Source of the DNA: Anodontia alba
Lineage: Eukaryota > Mollusca > Bivalvia > Lucinida > Lucinidae
NCBI GenBank assembly: GCA_964016985.1
Contig: OZ024826.1
Location: forward strand, 7,551,855 to 7,615,854
DNA: 64,000 nt
Direction: 5' to 3'
The notes under the pieces were generated by a model. It made no database searches. It worked only from the letters and a program-made list of their open reading frames with translations, and had not been told where the DNA came from. The position numbers and the translations under genes are program-made. Of the stretch, positions 62,350 through 64,000 are shown piece by piece; positions within the stretch are counted from its first letter, which is position 1, and the number at the start of each line of letters is the position of its first letter.

Positions 62350-63910
62350 ATAACAGGAGGGCCATGATGACCCTATATCGCTCACCTGAATCATGTTATA
62401 CATAGCATAGCTAACAGAGATGCGGTTCTAAAGGTCATGATAACCTTGACCACAACCTCTGCCCTCAGGGTCATATTCTGGTCATAAAAAAAACTTCCCT
62501 ACTATGTTTGATGGTCCTAGTCCTGTATTGCCAAATTATAAGGGGTTTCTTTTGTACTAGTCAGAGGTCACTTTGACCTTGACCTTTGCCATTAGGTCAT
62601 CTACTGGCCAAGACCATCTAAGTTCAAGGGTTCTAGGCTGAATTATTAGTTTCTTAGTACTAAAGGTCATGGTGACCTGGATCATGCCCTTTGCCCTCTG
62701 TGTCATCTACTGGTGAGGACCAACATCCCTTCTGTTTGAGGGTCCTAGCCCCAAGCATAACCAAGATATGAAGCTTTTTAATACTAAAGGTCCTGGTGAC
62801 CTTGACCTTTGCCCTCAGGATCATCTACTGGTGAGGATCAACATCTCTACTAAGTTTGAGGGTCGTAACCATAAGCATTGCAGAATTACATGTATAAGTT
62901 TTTTTGGTATTAAATGTCATGGTGACCTTGACCTTTGACTTAAAGGCCATCTACTCTTCAGGTCCATCCTCCCTATTAATTTGATAGTCCTAGGCCTAAT
63001 TATTGCCAATGGCTTTTTGCTCTATGTAAAACAAGTGACCCCCACCCCTCTGGGCGGAGCCTCTTTTCACCCCAGGGGCATAATATATGAAAAATCTTGT
63101 CAGAGAATCTCTGGGCAATGCTACATACTAAATATCAAAGGCCTAGGCCTTGCACTTTCAGACAAGAAGATTTTTTAAGTTTTTTCCTATATAAGTCTAT
63201 GTAAAACATGTTGGCCCTGGGGCCGGGCCATTTTCGGCCCCAGGGCTATAATCTGAACAATCTTGGCAGAGGTCTACTAGGCGAAGCTATGTACCAAATA
63301 TCAAAGGCCTAGGCCTTCTGGTTTCAGATCAGATTTTTTAAGGTTTCCTCTATTTAAGTCTATGTAAAACATGTCGGCCCCGGGACGGGACCAAACATCC
63401 CCAGGCAATAACGAAGAATCTTGGAAGAGGTCCACTAGGTGAAACTATCTATCAAATATCAAAGGCCTGGGCCTTCTGCTTTCAGACAAGAAGATTTTTA
63501 AAGTTTTTACCTATATAGGTCTATGTGAAACAAGTGACCTCTGGCATGGGGCCATTTTTGACCCCAGGCTATAATTTGTACACCTTTGGTAGAGGTCCAT
63601 TAGATGAAGCTACATACCAAATATCAAAGACCTGGGCTTTCTGGTTTCAGACAAGAAGATTTTTTTAAGTTTTCAGGTAAAAAATCTATTTTTAGCACCT
63701 GTGACCTAGATGTGCAATGGGCCAGAACCATTTGAACAACTTTGAAAGAGGATATACCAAGGATCATTCCTATGAAGTTTGGTCAAAATCCGATCAGTGG
63801 TTTAGGAGATGTAGTTTGAAGAAACTGTTTACGGATGGACGGACACATGCCTGGCAAAATGTGATCACAAAAGCTCACCTTGTCACTGTGTCACATGTGA
63901 GCTAAAAATA
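62350..63910 (+). mobile_element. Tandem-core element K3 (K1/K2 relative)
   Basis: Left end AACAGGAGGGCCATGATGAC with imperfect hairpin AGGGCCATGATGACCCT, then TATATCGCTCACCTGA. First units carry GTGACCTTGACC motifs; later ~160-bp units carry TATATAAGTCTATGTAAAAC and TTTCAGACAAGAAGATTTTT. End: GGATGGACGGACACATGC and CACATGTGAGCTAAAAATA. Confidence 0.78.
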
Positions 63911-63945
63911 ACCCAACTCTAATTTTAAAAGATCTGCTTGATAAA

Positions 63946-64000
63946 ATAAAAGTGCTGTAAGCACTGCACCATGCCCAGCCACTGTACTTACATCAGGCAA
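63946..64000 (+). mobile_element. Start of another K7-type element, cut by the window edge
   Basis: AAAATAAAAGTGCTGTAAGC then CACTGCACCATGCCCAGCC matches the left end of K7 at 59738. Confidence 0.65.

Overview
This is AT-rich, intron-rich animal DNA. It most resembles a bivalve mollusc genome: it carries tRNA-derived SINEs, many hairpin-type MITEs, and several tandem-repeat-cored elements of the kind described in bivalves as pearl / Helitron-like (HINE). The species is not determined. No bacterial, organellar, rRNA or free-standing tRNA genes are seen.

The only protein-coding gene I can support is on the minus strand between about 62.2 kb and 30.8 kb. It is an MSL3 (male-specific lethal 3) homologue, the chromodomain + MRG-domain subunit of the MSL histone H4K16 acetyltransferase complex. 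Ten coding exons, a to j, can be read with matching splice phases: 62159-62241, 59153-59245, 56389-56536, 51832-51897, 46403-46486, 44164-44303, 42151-42297, 38995-39779, 36738-36822 and 30824-30890 (stop). They encode 565 residues. The first exon, about 30 residues with the start codon, is not found and probably lies beyond the right edge. Everything from 1 to about 30.8 kb is downstream of this gene and contains only repeats and unassigned DNA.

The rest is a dense, layered repeat landscape. (1) Elements with a tandem core lie at 8.8-11.3, 16.0-17.2, 19.3-20.5, 20.8-21.7, 22.5-25.2, 40.6-41.3, 48.7-50.9, 53.6-55.2, 59.7-61.0 and 62.35-63.9 kb. Several share one plan: a 5' hairpin, a short motif that recurs inverted at the 3' end, a tandem core, a microsatellite, and a terminus like GCTAAAA or GTATAAAA. 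(2) Foldback MITE families flanked by TTAA (called B, C, E, P here) or by TA (D/Q, F, G, H), and others (A, I, J, M, O). (3) tRNA-derived SINEs of at least two families, many with clear target-site duplications, two of them forming an inverted pair inside an msl3 intron. (4) A hAT-like element at 21.9-25.9 kb with an exact 8-bp duplication, carrying one of the tandem elements inside it. (5) A ~900-bp element present at the left edge and again at 32.6-33.5 kb.

Nested insertions give the relative ages of several families and directly show TTAA target duplication. I see no new enzymatic or defence system. The most distinctive material is the shared architecture of the tandem-core elements and the large number of near-perfect hairpins transcribed within msl3 introns. 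Family letters are labels used only in this annotation, and repeat boundaries marked 'about' are read by eye.
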